Of a stretch of DNA of 64,000 bases, positions 38,271 through 51,056 are shown piece after piece. Source of the stretch: Puffinus mauretanicus. Taxonomy: Eukaryota > Chordata > Aves > Procellariiformes > Procellariidae. The notes under the pieces were generated by a model. The model was not told where the DNA came from and did no database searches. It saw only the letters and a list, made by a program, of their open reading frames with translations. The stretch covers positions 2,283,001 through 2,347,000 of the forward strand of contig JAJKFH010001538.1 in the NCBI GenBank assembly GCA_023333565.1. Direction: 5' to 3'. Every line of letters begins with the position of its first letter. Position 1 is the first letter of the stretch. Position numbers and translations under genes: made by a program.

Positions 38271-38540
38271 ACAATAAACTAATCAGCCATGAAACAATCA
38301 AAGGATGTTTTGTACAATGCAAATGCGGTTGTGTTTTTATCATGTGGATAACCAGATTGAGATAGGATCCACCTCAATACTTATTTACAGTTTTATCATG
38401 GAAGTTAACAATTAATACTGTTCTAAATTTACATGGTCTGTCTTCCCGTTTATCAGCAAAGGGCAGGGATGCAATTTATAATTACACATATATTACATTT
38501 ATTGCTAACAAAACAGATTTTTTTTTATTTTCACATGGCA
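38271..38540. promoter_or_regulatory. Candidate enhancer with TCF/SOX/OCT-like cluster
   Basis: Within 32 bp there is AACAATCAAAGG (38,293-38,304), matching the TCF/LEF core ATCAAAGG preceded by a SOX-like ACAAT. It is followed by TTTTGT (38,308-38,313), three bases, then the octamer ATGCAAAT (38,317-38,324). A SOX half-site next to an octamer is the known SOX2-OCT4 arrangement, and a 3-bp gap occurs in the FGF4 enhancer. TTATCA- and TTAATA-type cores follow to about 38,510, and the stretch lacks simple repeats until the T run at 38,519. The site matches are seen directly; enhancer function is inferred. Confidence 0.33.
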
Positions 38541-41380
38541 CTTAGTGAACGCTTTGATGATTGAAAGAACCGTTTATAACAAAACCTGTCATTTAACCTC
38601 AAAATACACACTCCTCGTATCTTCCTTAAAAAAAAAACCTCACCAAGGAATGAGGTTAAGCTGTCATCTCTCCCTACCCTCCACCCCATTAAGAAAGCAG
38701 ACAGACAGACAGACTTAGGTCACTCCACCTCTTGGCAGTTCTTTTCCCCTCCCTGTTCGGTCAGCAATACTCCTCCTCCAGCGCTCAAGCCTGGGGGGCG
38801 AGGTTTATTTGAGCGCAACACGCATGCCAGTCGGCCTTCCTATTCATCATGCTGTGGCATGAAGTCTCCTGATAGTTCTTGTTCATTTGTCCATAGACTC
38901 AAAAAACCATGGAAAGCCTGAAAGGGATATTGGGAAAGGTTAATTGGTTTCGTTGACCATCTGTTTGTGCTGTGAATAAATGCTGAGAATAATGTGTAAC
39001 AAATGGCATCTACAAGGACTAAATAAATCAATTCTGGGGATTAGAAATAACCTATGGACTGTGTTAATGGAGCAGAAGTCTGTGGAACAAAATCAGCCTT
39101 ACTGAGCTGTAGAGTTTTTGACCTTTAGGGGAATAGAGAACCAACGTTTCCCAGGAAGCCTGAGGTGAAATAGGAAAATAAAACAACTAGATGGCCAAGT
39201 AAAACTTGAGCAAGTGTCTAGAGGAGTACAAATGGAGGACAGAGACTGGTCCCACCTGATTCCAAAAAGTAGTAACAAGCCTGCAATCTCTTCTGGCTTT
39301 TTATTTTCGCTTTGTCCCATCCCACATTGAAGCAGTACTTTAGAAACTCCTATACTGATAAAGTTAATATTTTTAGGGTTTATTACTACTTTTTCCCTCT
39401 TTTCTTATCCTTTCCTTTCAGTTCTAGAAGAGCTCAATGCACCTTATTGCATATGACTTCATCCCACTGCAGACCATGATCCTTGTAAATCAGGATCACC
39501 CAGACATTTCTTGAAACAAAACTTTGATTTGATAACCCATGATGTATTTGAACTACTGGACAACAGAAATAACTCAAACTGGTAAGTGCTCCCCTTCAAA
39601 CCATTTAGAAACAGTCATAAAGACCTTTGGGGAATTGTGGTTGTCTTTATCTGTAGATATCCACAGCAGCTGTAGACAATACACATTTGGAAAAAAAAAA
39701 AAAAATCTATAATGTACCTAAACTCATATCTTGAATTCCATTGAAAAGTATGTATCTCAGTGCCAGGAAAAGAGGAATGCTTGATAAACAGGAGATCATG
39801 AAAACTGCAGCATTCTGCAAAATGTGGAGAACAAAGATGGCTCTTTGACTGAAAGGCCATTTTTAAACATCTCTGAGGTGCCTTATCTGTTTAAACTGAT
39901 TTTGCACAATCAATACATTATATTGTCTCTAAAGCACCAATGGAAAGTGTCCCAAATCCACAAAACTACAGAAAAATCGACAACTGAAATAATTTATTTT
40001 GACTTTCTTCCAGTGAAATTGCCAGACTGATGGTTGTTGCAGAAATAACACCACACTGCTTTGTGTATAGATCTTTCTTGCCATGAGCAAGATCAACCCT
40101 TAGTTGCTTACAGCACCCTGCAGGTGTTACTTTAACAATACCATAAAGACATGCTTGAATTCTTGTTTAATTAGCAGAATAGGGACATACATCATCAGTC
40201 CTGTAGATATGAGGGCATAAAACCTGCTCAAGAATAGATCCCCAATAGAAAAACCTCTGCAGCGAGTAGCTCATTTTAAATTTTGCCTCAAAAGTCTGTT
40301 GAAGCTAAGTCAAATGTGACACCAAAATGAGTAGAAAGAAGGTGTAGGCTCCAGTAGCTCTGTTCCAGCTTAACTTTCTTGTGTGTTAGTGAGTACCAGA
40401 AAAATCTCTTAGTAACAGCAGTATTAAAAAACCTCCTATTCTAACTACATGACAATACCACATAGACAGCTGTAATCAGCCCCACTGGACATGACACAAA
40501 CATAACAGGAGAAAATTGAGTGGAAAGTATCTTCAGAGAACGGCATTTCTTTTCTCTTGAGCTTCCTCTTGATTTACAGTCAGTACGAATGGCTGCAGTC
40601 TTAGTTTAAATTTATTCACATAGAAGGAATCTTATAAAATTAAGAGGAGGAAATAATTCAAATATATTAGAAAAATCTCAAGGAAAACCAACAAGCAAAA
40701 ATCCTAAGGGGAAAGAGAAGAAATTTTATACTGACAGGATTCATATTAGAGAGTTTTCAAGCCTATTATTTTAGCCAAACTCCCGTTGCTAATGCAGATA
40801 GAGGAGAAAGCTCAGCAGAGATGGATGTTCTGCCAGAGCCACAGATGAGTTACAACAGGTCTTAAAATACATCCTGTTTCCTTGTAATAGGCCGTCTGTC
40901 CCCATACCCAAAACCACTGGGTCACAGCACTGGGGTGGGGGGCGGGAGAGCCCTGACTGCTCCCCTCTGAATTTCATTTTCAAAATCATAAATATCACTC
41001 AAAAGGAAAAATATTTTTATATGAATCAGGTAGAATGAGTCACGTAAATTTAAGTTTTTCCATTGGAAGTCTTCATCAGGTGATTCAAGCACACTGGGAA
41101 CTAGGCGTAACATCTTGCTAAATAAACCACACACGGTAGCGTACAAGAAGCTGTATGTCCTAAATGTCCTTAAGAGGGAAAAGATAATCTGTAACAGGGG
41201 GGAATGGGCCATTTCTTTCAAATGGAAGAAATGCTGGATTTTGGACCTTTGCCCAAATTATTTTATGGGATTCAGAAAAAAAAAAAAAGCAAATCTCAAA
41301 AAAGTTTTGGTAACCTGCCTAGATGAAAGCTGTGGCCTTCAGCATGTATGTGTAGGCAGCAATAGTTAAAAAAAAAAAAA
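38541..41380. other. Non-coding unique sequence
   Basis: No gene or mobile element was recognised. A short (CAGA)4 run lies near 38,698-38,714. A runs lie at about 39,692 (14 A), 41,279 and 41,369. Open frames up to 99 codons lack domains. Confidence 0.5.
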
Positions 41381-41383
41381 TTT

Positions 41384-41407
41384 ATTCTGGGGATAGTCCC
41401 CCAGAAT
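41384..41407 (+). other. Short strong hairpin
   Basis: ATTCTGGGG (41,384-41,392) pairs with CCCCAGAAT (41,399-41,407). An alternative register, GGGGA-TAG-TCCCC with one bulged C, also folds. Three further G-U pairs extend the base. It lies directly after an A13 run. One or more stems of this size are expected by chance in 64 kb. Confidence 0.55.
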
Positions 41408-42899
41408 GGGCCAAACTTGATACGAAGTGATGGTGAGGGCTGTGAGGCACTGTGGGATGGGTTTCCTCACCAAGAAGGATGGAAGAGCATTTGAAACACA
41501 ATATCCATACGGGAACCTGGTGAGATGGTCTGGTACATTGTCAGACGGTTGATTCAGTTCAGCAGGTTTTGTTTAAATAAAATAAAATAAAAATGTTTTG
41601 CTCAGTATTTTCATAGAAAATTCCAGACCAGTCCTTAAAAACACTAACGTGAAAAGATGAATTTAATAAAAAGCACTTTACAAGTTTAAGTGACGTGCTT
41701 AGATCTCCAATACAACTGTATCAAGAACCATTAGTTTAGAAATATGTACAAATACACAGGGAACATGTTCTGAACATAGACAAGGACTGATGATTAATGA
41801 TCAGTTCATTAGATTTGACAGTAGCTAATGTAATGTCTCTTCCTCACACATTGCTCGAAATGTCATCATTCCACTGTAAACATGAGGAAAAATAACTGCA
41901 TGTTGCCTGGTTTCATGTTTTTGCCCTTGGGAGCACTCCCCTTGCAGGGCGTCTCTACAGCCTGGCAGCACCCACTGGGGACCAGTGGCCCCAAGCTTTG
42001 TTCTACCAGGTCACTTCCATCATTCTGCCTACAAAATTTCCCACCCACAACACAAGGCAGCTCCTCTGACAAACAGCCCGTGAGGGCTCAAGCGCACACT
42101 ACACGTAGCTGAGAGCCCTTATTCCCCACAAGGAACAAAATGAACCTTCCCCCTTGTCGCTCAGAGCTCATAATTAAGCTCACGGCAGTAGCTTCAGAGT
42201 AACCTTGGTACGAGCGCACCACCTTCTCCTGCAAGTCCAGGGATCAGTCACATCCTGCTCATGACAGAAACCTCTGCTCCAACGTGTCAGAAAGTTGAGA
42301 TGTACTTATTCCTTGTACACAATTGTGCCAGAATTATCGCTCCCAAGAGTGGCTGTAACCTTTGGAAACTGTATTTCTCAATAGCACTCAGCAAAGAGAA
42401 CGAATAGGATCTCAAAGAACCACAAGCCTGAGAAATCCAGCATGAATGTAGAGTCCATTCTTAGAGTGTATGTAAAAATGCATTGCCTTTTCAACTAATG
42501 ACATCCTTCTGGCCCAGCCCTCTCAGTGATCAATCGAACCTTTACCTCTGGAAACAGAGCTTGGCCCTGACTTTCTGGTGTTTCAGGAGTTCCTTGAACC
42601 ACCTACCTGAAGACCAGTCTTCCATTTTTAACAAACCATAAGAATGGAAGATGTATTTTACATGAGGAAAGTTAAATTAGACAGTTCCACAATATATGCT
42701 GGGAAAACCTCTAGCTGTGCATGACACTACACATAGCCTGTTGAAAACATACTGTCAGTGCAGATCCATGTTCAAGTTGCAATAAGAAGATGAAATAAAA
42801 CTACATAACCAAAAGTGGTGGGATTTTTCTTAGGAGTGAATAGAAAGAAATAAACTCTGATAGAAAACACTGTATCTTAGTCCTCTTTAAAACAGATTC
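41408..42899. other. Non-coding unique sequence
   Basis: No gene or repeat was recognised. Frames of 68 and 76 codons at 41.87-42.11 kb are complementary shadows. Confidence 0.5.
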
Positions 42900-43420
42900 C
42901 CTGGCATTTATTATTTATTTGTGTTAAGAATTGAACAACTTAGAAATAAATATCATGTTCGATTTCAGTAAGCTGTAACTTGCAAAGAAAGATCATGTCT
43001 GATTATCCCCTTTCAGGTAAATTGTTGGTGTGAGTTATGAAAGGAGTCTAATCTTTTGCACTTATCTGGAGAACTTAATCGTTGGATGTTAACTGTGTTA
43101 ATGTTGGATAGGACCTCGCAAAGCAGCACACAACTGCCTCGATTTTGCACTCCACTTAACTCATTAATTGCCATCACATTAACCGGCCTCTCCCTGCTTC
43201 TGCAGCTGCAGAATAATGCGTGCCAGAACACGTAAATTATTCAGTGGCCTCTTAATACAAAGAGAAACTGCCAGCCTTAATATCTGCACCAGATGATACG
43301 TCTTGGGTCTAATACAGCAAAACCTCCAAGGATTCCCATTTTCACACATTCCCTGTCTGATTTAGTCTTATTTACACAGTAGTTTAAGCCGCTCTGCCCT
43401 CATCGAATTGGTTTTGCTGA
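42900..43420. promoter_or_regulatory. Candidate conserved non-coding element (42.90-43.42 kb)
   Basis: This is an even-composition block rich in homeodomain and bHLH cores: AACTTAATCG near 43,072, CTCATTAATTGCC near 43,160, GCAGCTGCAG near 43,203 and GTAAATTATTCAG near 43,231. There is no simple repeat inside it and only short open frames. Enhancer identity is inferred. Confidence 0.25.
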
Positions 43421-46030
43421 TACTTAAGGATGCCCTGCCGGAAGCCTCAAGGCACATGGTCATCCTTTAAAGTAAAGGCTTTTTTTTGATCTGGATATTT
43501 ATATGCTGAATGTTTGAATAATCATCACCCTTGTATTTATCCTAACCGGAATCAGCAGCATTACACACCAGACTCACTATCACCCACCTACTCCATCAGC
43601 TTACCTACTTCTGCAACCTCCTTGGCATACCCACATCACCTAGAACTGGTAGGGGTTAACATCTCCCAGCCTCACCCTCTGTTGATACAAAGCCTGGGAC
43701 CACTGCAGCCGTACAGGAATAGACCAAATTTCCCAATTCCCCCCTATGCCAATGGAAGTCAAAGGCCTTCTTTCCATTTATGCTTTTGAATTTTTTTTTT
43801 CCTCTGTCCTTTAGCCTTTGGAAACATGACCGCTCAACCAGAAAATTGCATAGAAATTATCCACAAGGTTTGAATTAACAAACTGATGTTCCTGGGATTC
43901 AAACATGGACTCCCAAATACCAAACATTCAGATTTTGCAGCAAGAGGAAATACACTGCTTCTGGAGCATGGAAATTGCCAGCCCAGCCCTTCCCAGGAGG
44001 GGTTATTCCAAAAGTTCTCTTCAGAAATTCATTTTTCTCTCTTGGCAATTACACAGCTCCTCTATATTTCACCTACGATTTATCAAAGTTAAATAAAGAC
44101 ATATTTTGCATCTGTTGCCTACATACAGAACTGGTTACATGTCACTATCATGCCATCTGTGTTATTTCAAAACAAAGCTTATACCGCTAAGCCATTCCCC
44201 AGTGGCACTACATATCCAAACCAAGCCTTTCTTCCCTGCCAAATCCTAACAAAATATGTTTGGAGCACAAAGGGAGCTTCCCAAGTTCCTCGTATTCATG
44301 AACAGAGGAATGCATCTTGTTTGGCAGACTTCAGTATTCAAATCTGCCAGGTAAAGTTTCCTTTCTAACAACCACGAAGGACATTCCCTTTCAGAAACCT
44401 CTTTCATAGAAACTCCTGGTTTTCGGTCTGCTTGTGCACTGGCCTTTGGGATTTGAAGCACGCTGTACACAAGAGCAGGCCAGCATTTTATTTAGGGAAA
44501 GAAAACCTGATTTAGTCAGGGGACTTGTCCACTTTGAATCACCGTATAGTCTCACAGATGCCAGCCGAGGGCTTGACACCCATGTTTAGCATGAGGTTTG
44601 TTACTTTTGCTTTAGAATCCGCTGGTTTAAATTTATTTTTTTTTTAATCTCATCTCCTTTAATTCCTCTGAGCCCAGGGAGCAGCACTTCAGATGGTAGC
44701 ATTGGCTGTGAGCCCACAACAATAAGATCTATTGGGTTTCTTCATTTCCCATGGTTTTTCTTTACTCCTTTTCACTAGATGAATTCTTCATTTGCACCTC
44801 ACCTCATTCCCGAATGCAATGCTCCTTTGGTCAGACTCAACAAGCAGCCTGCCTTCAGTAACCTGTGAAAAATCACTTGTCGAAGGTTTTGCAAATTTTT
44901 GAAGGACGCTAAAGAGCAAAAGTAAGTTTAATTCCTCAAGATTGCTTCTTAAGCTGTGCCAAACCCGTAACCAAATTATCTGAGAGAGGAGCAAAAAAGG
45001 AAGGTGCGAAACCTATTTCAACCTCCATCAAGTATCAAGAGGCTGAAACAGCCCACGACAAGCCAGAGCAGCAGGTATGTACCCGCAGGGACTCATCCAC
45101 TCTCCGGGACACCCAAATGCAGGACCTGCATTTAAGTTTGCAAAAGAAACACTTTTTTCTGGAGCGGAGCACAAGGCCCAGGGGAGGGGAATGGGAGATG
45201 GCATTGCAGGGAGCGAAACAGGTCCAAAGCTCAGGTTATGTAGCCCAGGAATAACATTAACCCTTGTTCCTTAAACCCCTGGCTGAGGCAACTGGCACCC
45301 AGAGAGGGATGAGAGGAGTGGGAGGGATTAAAGACAGCTACTTCCAATTTTCACATTTCCATAAAATGTCTATTCAAAGGTCCAGGCTAAACTTCACCTC
45401 CTGAAGAGGCTTCTCTGGGGTAGCATCCGCAAGATTAAATCAAGTCATGTTTATGTAACAGTTTTTGCTTAAACCCAAGTTTCCAAAGTAATTTCTTCTA
45501 ATGAAACTTCAATCCATGTAAAACAAAGATTTAAATATTCTGCCTACAGATCACATTGTGCAACAAAAACACATTTATCTTGCATAATGAAGTTTTTAAA
45601 AAAAAAAAAAAATCTATTTCTATCTCCCACTGAGAAGAGATTTCATACATCCTTTCCACATATGTCAAAAATGGTGAAAGGATGGCGATTTTTTTTACCC
45701 TGTGTATTATTAAACATAATAGTCAGCCACCTCTAGAACCCATCATTGATTGAGATAAATGAAGCTATTTAAAAAAAAAAAAGTCTAATGAAGTCTCTTT
45801 GGTGCCTCTGAAACTCGGCAGTAAAGATAAATGAGTAACAATTTCTTGATATCCATTACTTTAAATTACAGATATCAGCCCTGATGCTGTTCTCAAGGTT
45901 TATTGAATTTTCATAGAATATCATCAACTTCTACATTCCACACGTGTAATTGAAACCCCAGACCAACGTGTTTTTCTCTGGTGTCAAGTTTAAAATGCAG
46001 AGATCATCACCTCTGCCTCACCTGGACTGC
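43421..46030. other. Non-coding unique sequence
   Basis: No gene or mobile element was recognised. Four to five overlapping frames of 60-91 codons between 43.5 and 44.6 kb have no domains. A runs lie at 45,598-45,612 and near 45,771. Confidence 0.5.
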
Positions 46031-46071
46031 CGATCGCCGCCGCAGCTGAGCTGCACGCTCTGCGTCGGCCG
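46031..46071. other. Compact CpG cluster (8 CpG in 41 bp)
   Basis: Eight CpGs lie in 41 bp, locally the densest in the window, surrounded by AT-rich DNA. No gene start is recognised. Confidence 0.55.
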
Positions 46072-46251
46072 GGACACAAAACAGGAGAACTTCACCTCTG
46101 CTCTCCTGTTTATTTGCCAGCCCAAGTATCTGCAGTTCTCATTGCAGATTTAGCTTTGTCACAGTCTTTCTCCGGAGATTTAGTTTCTATTTAGCCCAGC
46201 GTTGGTTTATGCAGTCAGTATTGCCAATGTTTTTTGGATTAATGGGAAGGG

Positions 46252-46284
46252 AAAAAAAACAAAAAAAAAAAAAAAAAAGAAAAA
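46252..46284 (+). repeat. A-rich tract
   Basis: A8-C-A18-G-A4 on the plus strand. It is simple sequence with no recognised retroposon body. Confidence 0.85.
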
Positions 46285-46540
46285 CAATTTACAAGTCAGG
46301 GCCTCGAAATGAGGCTTAAAATTAAAATGATTTTTTTTTGCTTGCTGTGCGATTTACCTGGTGTTCTTTCTGCTCTCTTCAAAAACTATAAATGTGAACA
46401 AACCACAGACTCATCTCCTTAGAGCTGGGACCTACACATCAAACCAAAACCAAAGGACCCACTGTTTCCAGCTGGCCAGGTTCTGCCCATGAAGGCCATT
46501 GATTCTGAGCACATCCCAATGATGGGCTTACTGCTCGCTG

Positions 46541-46554
46541 CCCCCCCCCCCCCC
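46541..46554 (+). repeat. Poly(C) run, 14 C
   Basis: Fourteen C residues lie between two GC-rich segments. Long C/G homopolymers are rare and error-prone. The overlapping open frames on both strands in this segment are not gene-like. Confidence 0.9.
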
Positions 46555-49500
46555 GAGATGGGCACTGCCACCCTACGCCTCTTCCCGCTGCCCGAAGCTC
46601 CCACTCAGGCACAGGAATATAATCAAGCATATAATTCAAAACAGATCCTAATTCAACACAGGCATAACGCACCAAGTCACTCCAGGTCCCCTATCCCTTG
46701 TAATTGCCGAGGATTGCGTTAAAGAGCCGGCCAGCAGCGTGCAGGACGGTGGTCTCTGCCTTGCACCCACTGGGGTCTGGTTTGGGACAACACAGACATC
46801 GTTAAATCCTTATCTTGCAACTTTCCCTGCTTTTTTTCCCCTGCCAAGGGCAACCCATGGCATCTCCTCCTGCTGCCCTCAGCCTAAAAGCATCCTTGTT
46901 TTTCCTCCTCTGTATTGTAGACACGGAGCAAAATTTCCAGATATCTCAGCAATTGGGAGAAAGTTAATGACACAGCAGGAGGATGCTGTTGGATTTGTCT
47001 CTTACGGTTTTAGTATTTGCTTTATTACATTGGTATGGGGGTAGCAGAGATGCTACTGGGTAATTTAAGTTTAATCATTTGTTTTGACACTTTTAACTAG
47101 AATGCCAAAAATACCTGCAACTGAGAAGCAGCACTTTATTGTGCACTGCCATAAATCTACGTTACAAAAAATACTCTTCTTCAGTCTACGTTGATTTATC
47201 TTTGAGTGAGAGCTATCCAGAATTGCATAATGAAAAATAAAACAGCTTATATTTAATATGGCATTTTACCTATAAACTGGAAAAGGGTCTAAAACTCAAT
47301 CTCTAAAAACATTGAATTTTTAACTTCACAGCATTTTATAAGAATTTGAGAAATAAGAACTTAATCAGGGCAAGGCTAAGGTTCAGGACTCTACCATAAG
47401 GAATCTTTTGGATCTAAAAGCCTTCTGCATGGTAGAAAATAAAATGTTGTTCTATTAAATGTAACCCTTAATATGTTAAAAATTGTAATTCCTTAATATT
47501 GTCCATTATTTTGCTAGGTCTGTCTGAAATCCTTAAAGTGATAGTTGCAATGGCCTTACTTTTTTCTTTTTTAATCCTTGCACAATCAGCTGGGTATCAG
47601 CTGCTTCTTGCATAACCTTCCCAAAGCTCATCTCATTTTGGAAGTTAAACCCTGGATAGAGGTTTCTTCAGTTTCTTAAGCTCAAAGCGCCTTGCAAAAG
47701 GCTGGTGCTCTGAACTGCTGACAGCTGTTTCATCTTCTGTCTTTTAATTGCACAGACTACTTACAGATCTCAAATGACATAAAGCAAAGTAGCACCTTCT
47801 GGAGCAATTCCTACTACAATAGCTAACAAAAGCAGCCCACCATGACCATGGCAATTTCTATTGTTTCCAGGGACTCCATCGCATGTAGACCTGATACCCA
47901 GGAGCACTGGGTGCACGCTATCATAGCTGTATCAGCTTCTAGTGTTGCAAGCAGAGACAGGCAGGACAGAAAAATCTGGCATTCAGCACATCCAGCCCAG
48001 ATGGAAGGGAATTTGGAATAAGTGAGGGTTGTAATAGCAGAGTCTATTTGGGGAGGGACAGCGAGAGAACAGAACAATATTGGCAGTTCACTTTGGGTAT
48101 TCACTCAAGGTCCATTTCTAGAAGGAACCTTGGCATGGAATTAGCCACTAATGTATTTTACAGTAAACTAATCCCTTCGACACAGATCTTCACCCTCCCG
48201 TTTTAGTGGATGACACAGGTTACTCTTCCACTCCTGCACCGTACTGGGCTGACAGCACTTGCTGGGTGCGTGCACCCAGACGTGGTGCATCGTGCCCAGC
48301 TTCGCAGGAAGGCTTCCCACGGCCACCCACCCTACGGCACACATGGCTCTTCAAAACCAAGTCCCTTTATACCAGACTCTTCTCCAGGAGCTTAATCCCA
48401 AATCCTAAAGTGATTTTGGAAAGTTGTGTATTTATATACACTAGGTGGTCTTCTGAATGCTTCATGAGTGAAAACAAAAACAAACCAAAAAACCCCCAAC
48501 CCCCACACACATTACATACAATCTGCAGGGCTACTTTCATAAAAATTGTCATAGTACAGTGGCTTTCCACATTACAAAGATTTTACGTAAGAAAGAAGCA
48601 GGATTTGTATTAATCTGGCAGTTTTATGGTCACAGAAGAAAGCTAAATTTTCTGTGTTTCAGTGATAATCTTGTGTCAGTGAACTGGTTAATATATTAAA
48701 AAAAAGAAATCAGTAAATGGGAGTTTGTAACCTCCCTTGCTCAGGAGCTGGCTGTTAAAGATGCATCTGCTGGAGGTGCACAAGGGGGGAAGCGCTGAAC
48801 CAGCTCAACATTTAAGCAGGAGAGCTCTCACCCCGCCGCAGGAAATTCGAGTGCTTCCAGCACTGGAGGGACCCATTGACTTCCCTCTGTGGGCTGCCTG
48901 TACTTATAAGCACTTTATCAAGAGACGTGCTTTATTCCCTTCCCCCCTTTTTAGTTTTTAGTTATTAAAGAGCCATGTGATTTTTCCAAGTCCAGTGATG
49001 TAATCAGGAAAAATCAGCAGCGACCAGAGGCGATGTGCCTGCAGTATATATCACCCAGGAGTGCTTCAGCACATGCTCAACTTGAGATGAGGCAGGAGCA
49101 CCAGGAAAGCCGTACGCACAGAGCAGAGACCCCGGGCGGCTGCCATTCCCTCCTAATTCGGAAGGGTCTCGGGGTGACCACCCTGCAAACCCCCCCTGCC
49201 ACTGGGAACAGGGACACTCAGGGTTTCACACCCTGTAAGGTTACTCCCACCTTACAGATGAAGCCTCCCGATGTAAAACGAAAGGACCGTTAACACACAC
49301 TGGGGGAAGGAAGGGACAACCCTGTATTTTTTACTGCAGTTTGCAAGTTTGACATCCCCCAAAGTCCCTGGATCGTGGGTCCGTGTGGTCCACCCGGCTG
49401 GGCACCTGTGCTCAGGCTCTGCTTTCAAGTGCTCGGCAGCCCCTGGACACCTCGGTGAGCAGCAAACGTGCTGCTGAGATATCCAACTTCTACCTAAAGC

Positions 49501-50915
49501 TTCCTACCGACTTCAGTGAGCTTTGGTACGTGGTACTATAAGAAAATATAAAAACCTAGCCCCAACAATCTTGAGACTTTACCAGATTTAAAAATAAAAT
49601 AAAGCTGTATTTTAAGGAAGAATAGAAAAAGCAAGCAATGAATTAAGAAATAATGACTGGTCTATTAAATATTGTTATCAGATTATGAAATGTTAATCCA
49701 CGTTACAGTATCTCCAGAATCCCAGCTGTTTGAAACTATGTCATGAATAGAAATGAATATAAATAAATCCAAACCCAGCAAACAGCAGCTGAATTTTCTT
49801 CCTGGACTACTTAGAACTAAGTAATTGGGAGAGAGATACAACATAGAGCACATGGAGAAGGATCTCGAAATATCTGTCCCCATTAAGAGATTTTGTATTT
49901 GCATCCCAGAAAGAGAAAAAATCAGGCCATGTCCTTAGCTGGTATAATGTGATGCTGTCTCATTGATTTCAATCAAGTACAGCAGCTTAAAGACGCTGGG
50001 TCCTTTGGCATAATCCTTTCATTTAGACTCAGTAAATCAAAATAAACTCCACTGATTTCTGTGGAGTCGCTGATCTGCCTTTGGGTAAGCCAGAGGAAAG
50101 CTGGGAACTCTTTTTCAGAGGGATTATCACTGCCTCATAATTCATAAGAAGTTATCCCCAGGATGGAGACTTCAGCATGATCTGCAGAGAATGGGAAACT
50201 CTTCCCCTCTCCAATTCTCTCTTTTCCAGGTGCACGTTGCCCCCACGCCCGCGTGCTCCTGACCCTGGCATCCAGCAAACGCTTCGCTTGCTTTCCGTGA
50301 AGCTCCATCTCCCCTACCTTCATGGCTGGTTTCTTCCCCAGAACATGGCCTCATGAGGGAGTCGCATTTTGACGTTTTTTTTCTGGATCTGTGTTTCCCT
50401 AAATCCTTACCCATGATATATCACTGCTAATCAAGCTGCTGCCTGCCTTCTATGGCTCTTCTGAGAAGTTATTACCCTTCCCATTCATCACCCAGCCGAG
50501 TTAATTCAGGCAATCTTCCTGATCCATGGCCTTGCACACTCAATTGCGATATTTCATGTGATATGCTATTTCTCTATAATAATAGTTTCACCCTTTGAAG
50601 ATTCAGATAAAGGACACCAAGACATTTTCAGTAATTAGCGTTACAGTAAGATTCGACGTCCCTTCTCGGTAGCCGGGAAGAGAAGAGCTACTCCAGCAAC
50701 AGCGACTTTGACACACGGTGATTGAAGGGGCACGCGGAGGGGAAACAAATCAGAATTTCTATTTGGGTTCTCTTTTTGCAAGAGTTTTGAACCTGAGCTA
50801 TAAAAATGTTGACTGTTTTGTTTTCCAGAAATATTGCCTGTAATGAAGGCAGGGCCAGGAAGCCTCTGAGGAATCTAATCCAGGTTTCTGTGCCAGCTGG
50901 GGAAGGCCAGCTCAC
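46555..50915. other. Non-coding unique sequence
   Basis: No gene or mobile element was recognised. Open frames up to 135 codons (48,206-48,613, plus) lack domains. A CA-rich stretch with two C5 runs lies near 48,470-48,510. Confidence 0.5.
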
Positions 50916-50975
50916 CCCATACATCCTTTGATTTCTCCACAGGTAGGGTGGGGGAGAAATCAAAGGAGGGAAGGG
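50916..50975. other. Hairpin with a perfect 15-bp stem
   Basis: TCCTTTGATTTCTCC (50,924-50,938) is exactly complementary to GGAGAAATCAAAGGA (50,953-50,967) across a 14-nt loop. Interrupted pairs extend the stem outward, including CCC (50,916-50,918) with GGG (50,973-50,975). By simple base-probability reasoning a perfect 15-bp stem with so short a loop is very unlikely in 64 kb of random DNA. It could be a structured RNA, a mobile-element relic or an inverted duplication. No strand is favoured. Confidence 0.75.
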
Positions 50976-51005
50976 AAAGTTGCTTGCCCCCCCACCCTCC
51001 ACTGT

Positions 51006-51056
51006 AAAAAAAACAAAACAAAACAAAAAAAACCACACACAACAAAAAACAACAAG
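51006..51056 (+). repeat. A-rich (CAAAA)n-like tract
   Basis: A degenerate run of CAAAA and CAAAAAA units with a CACACA insert. Low-complexity sequence. Confidence 0.8.

Noticed and set aside
38698..38714. (CAGA)4 run as a microsatellite
   Set aside because: Too short to be notable.
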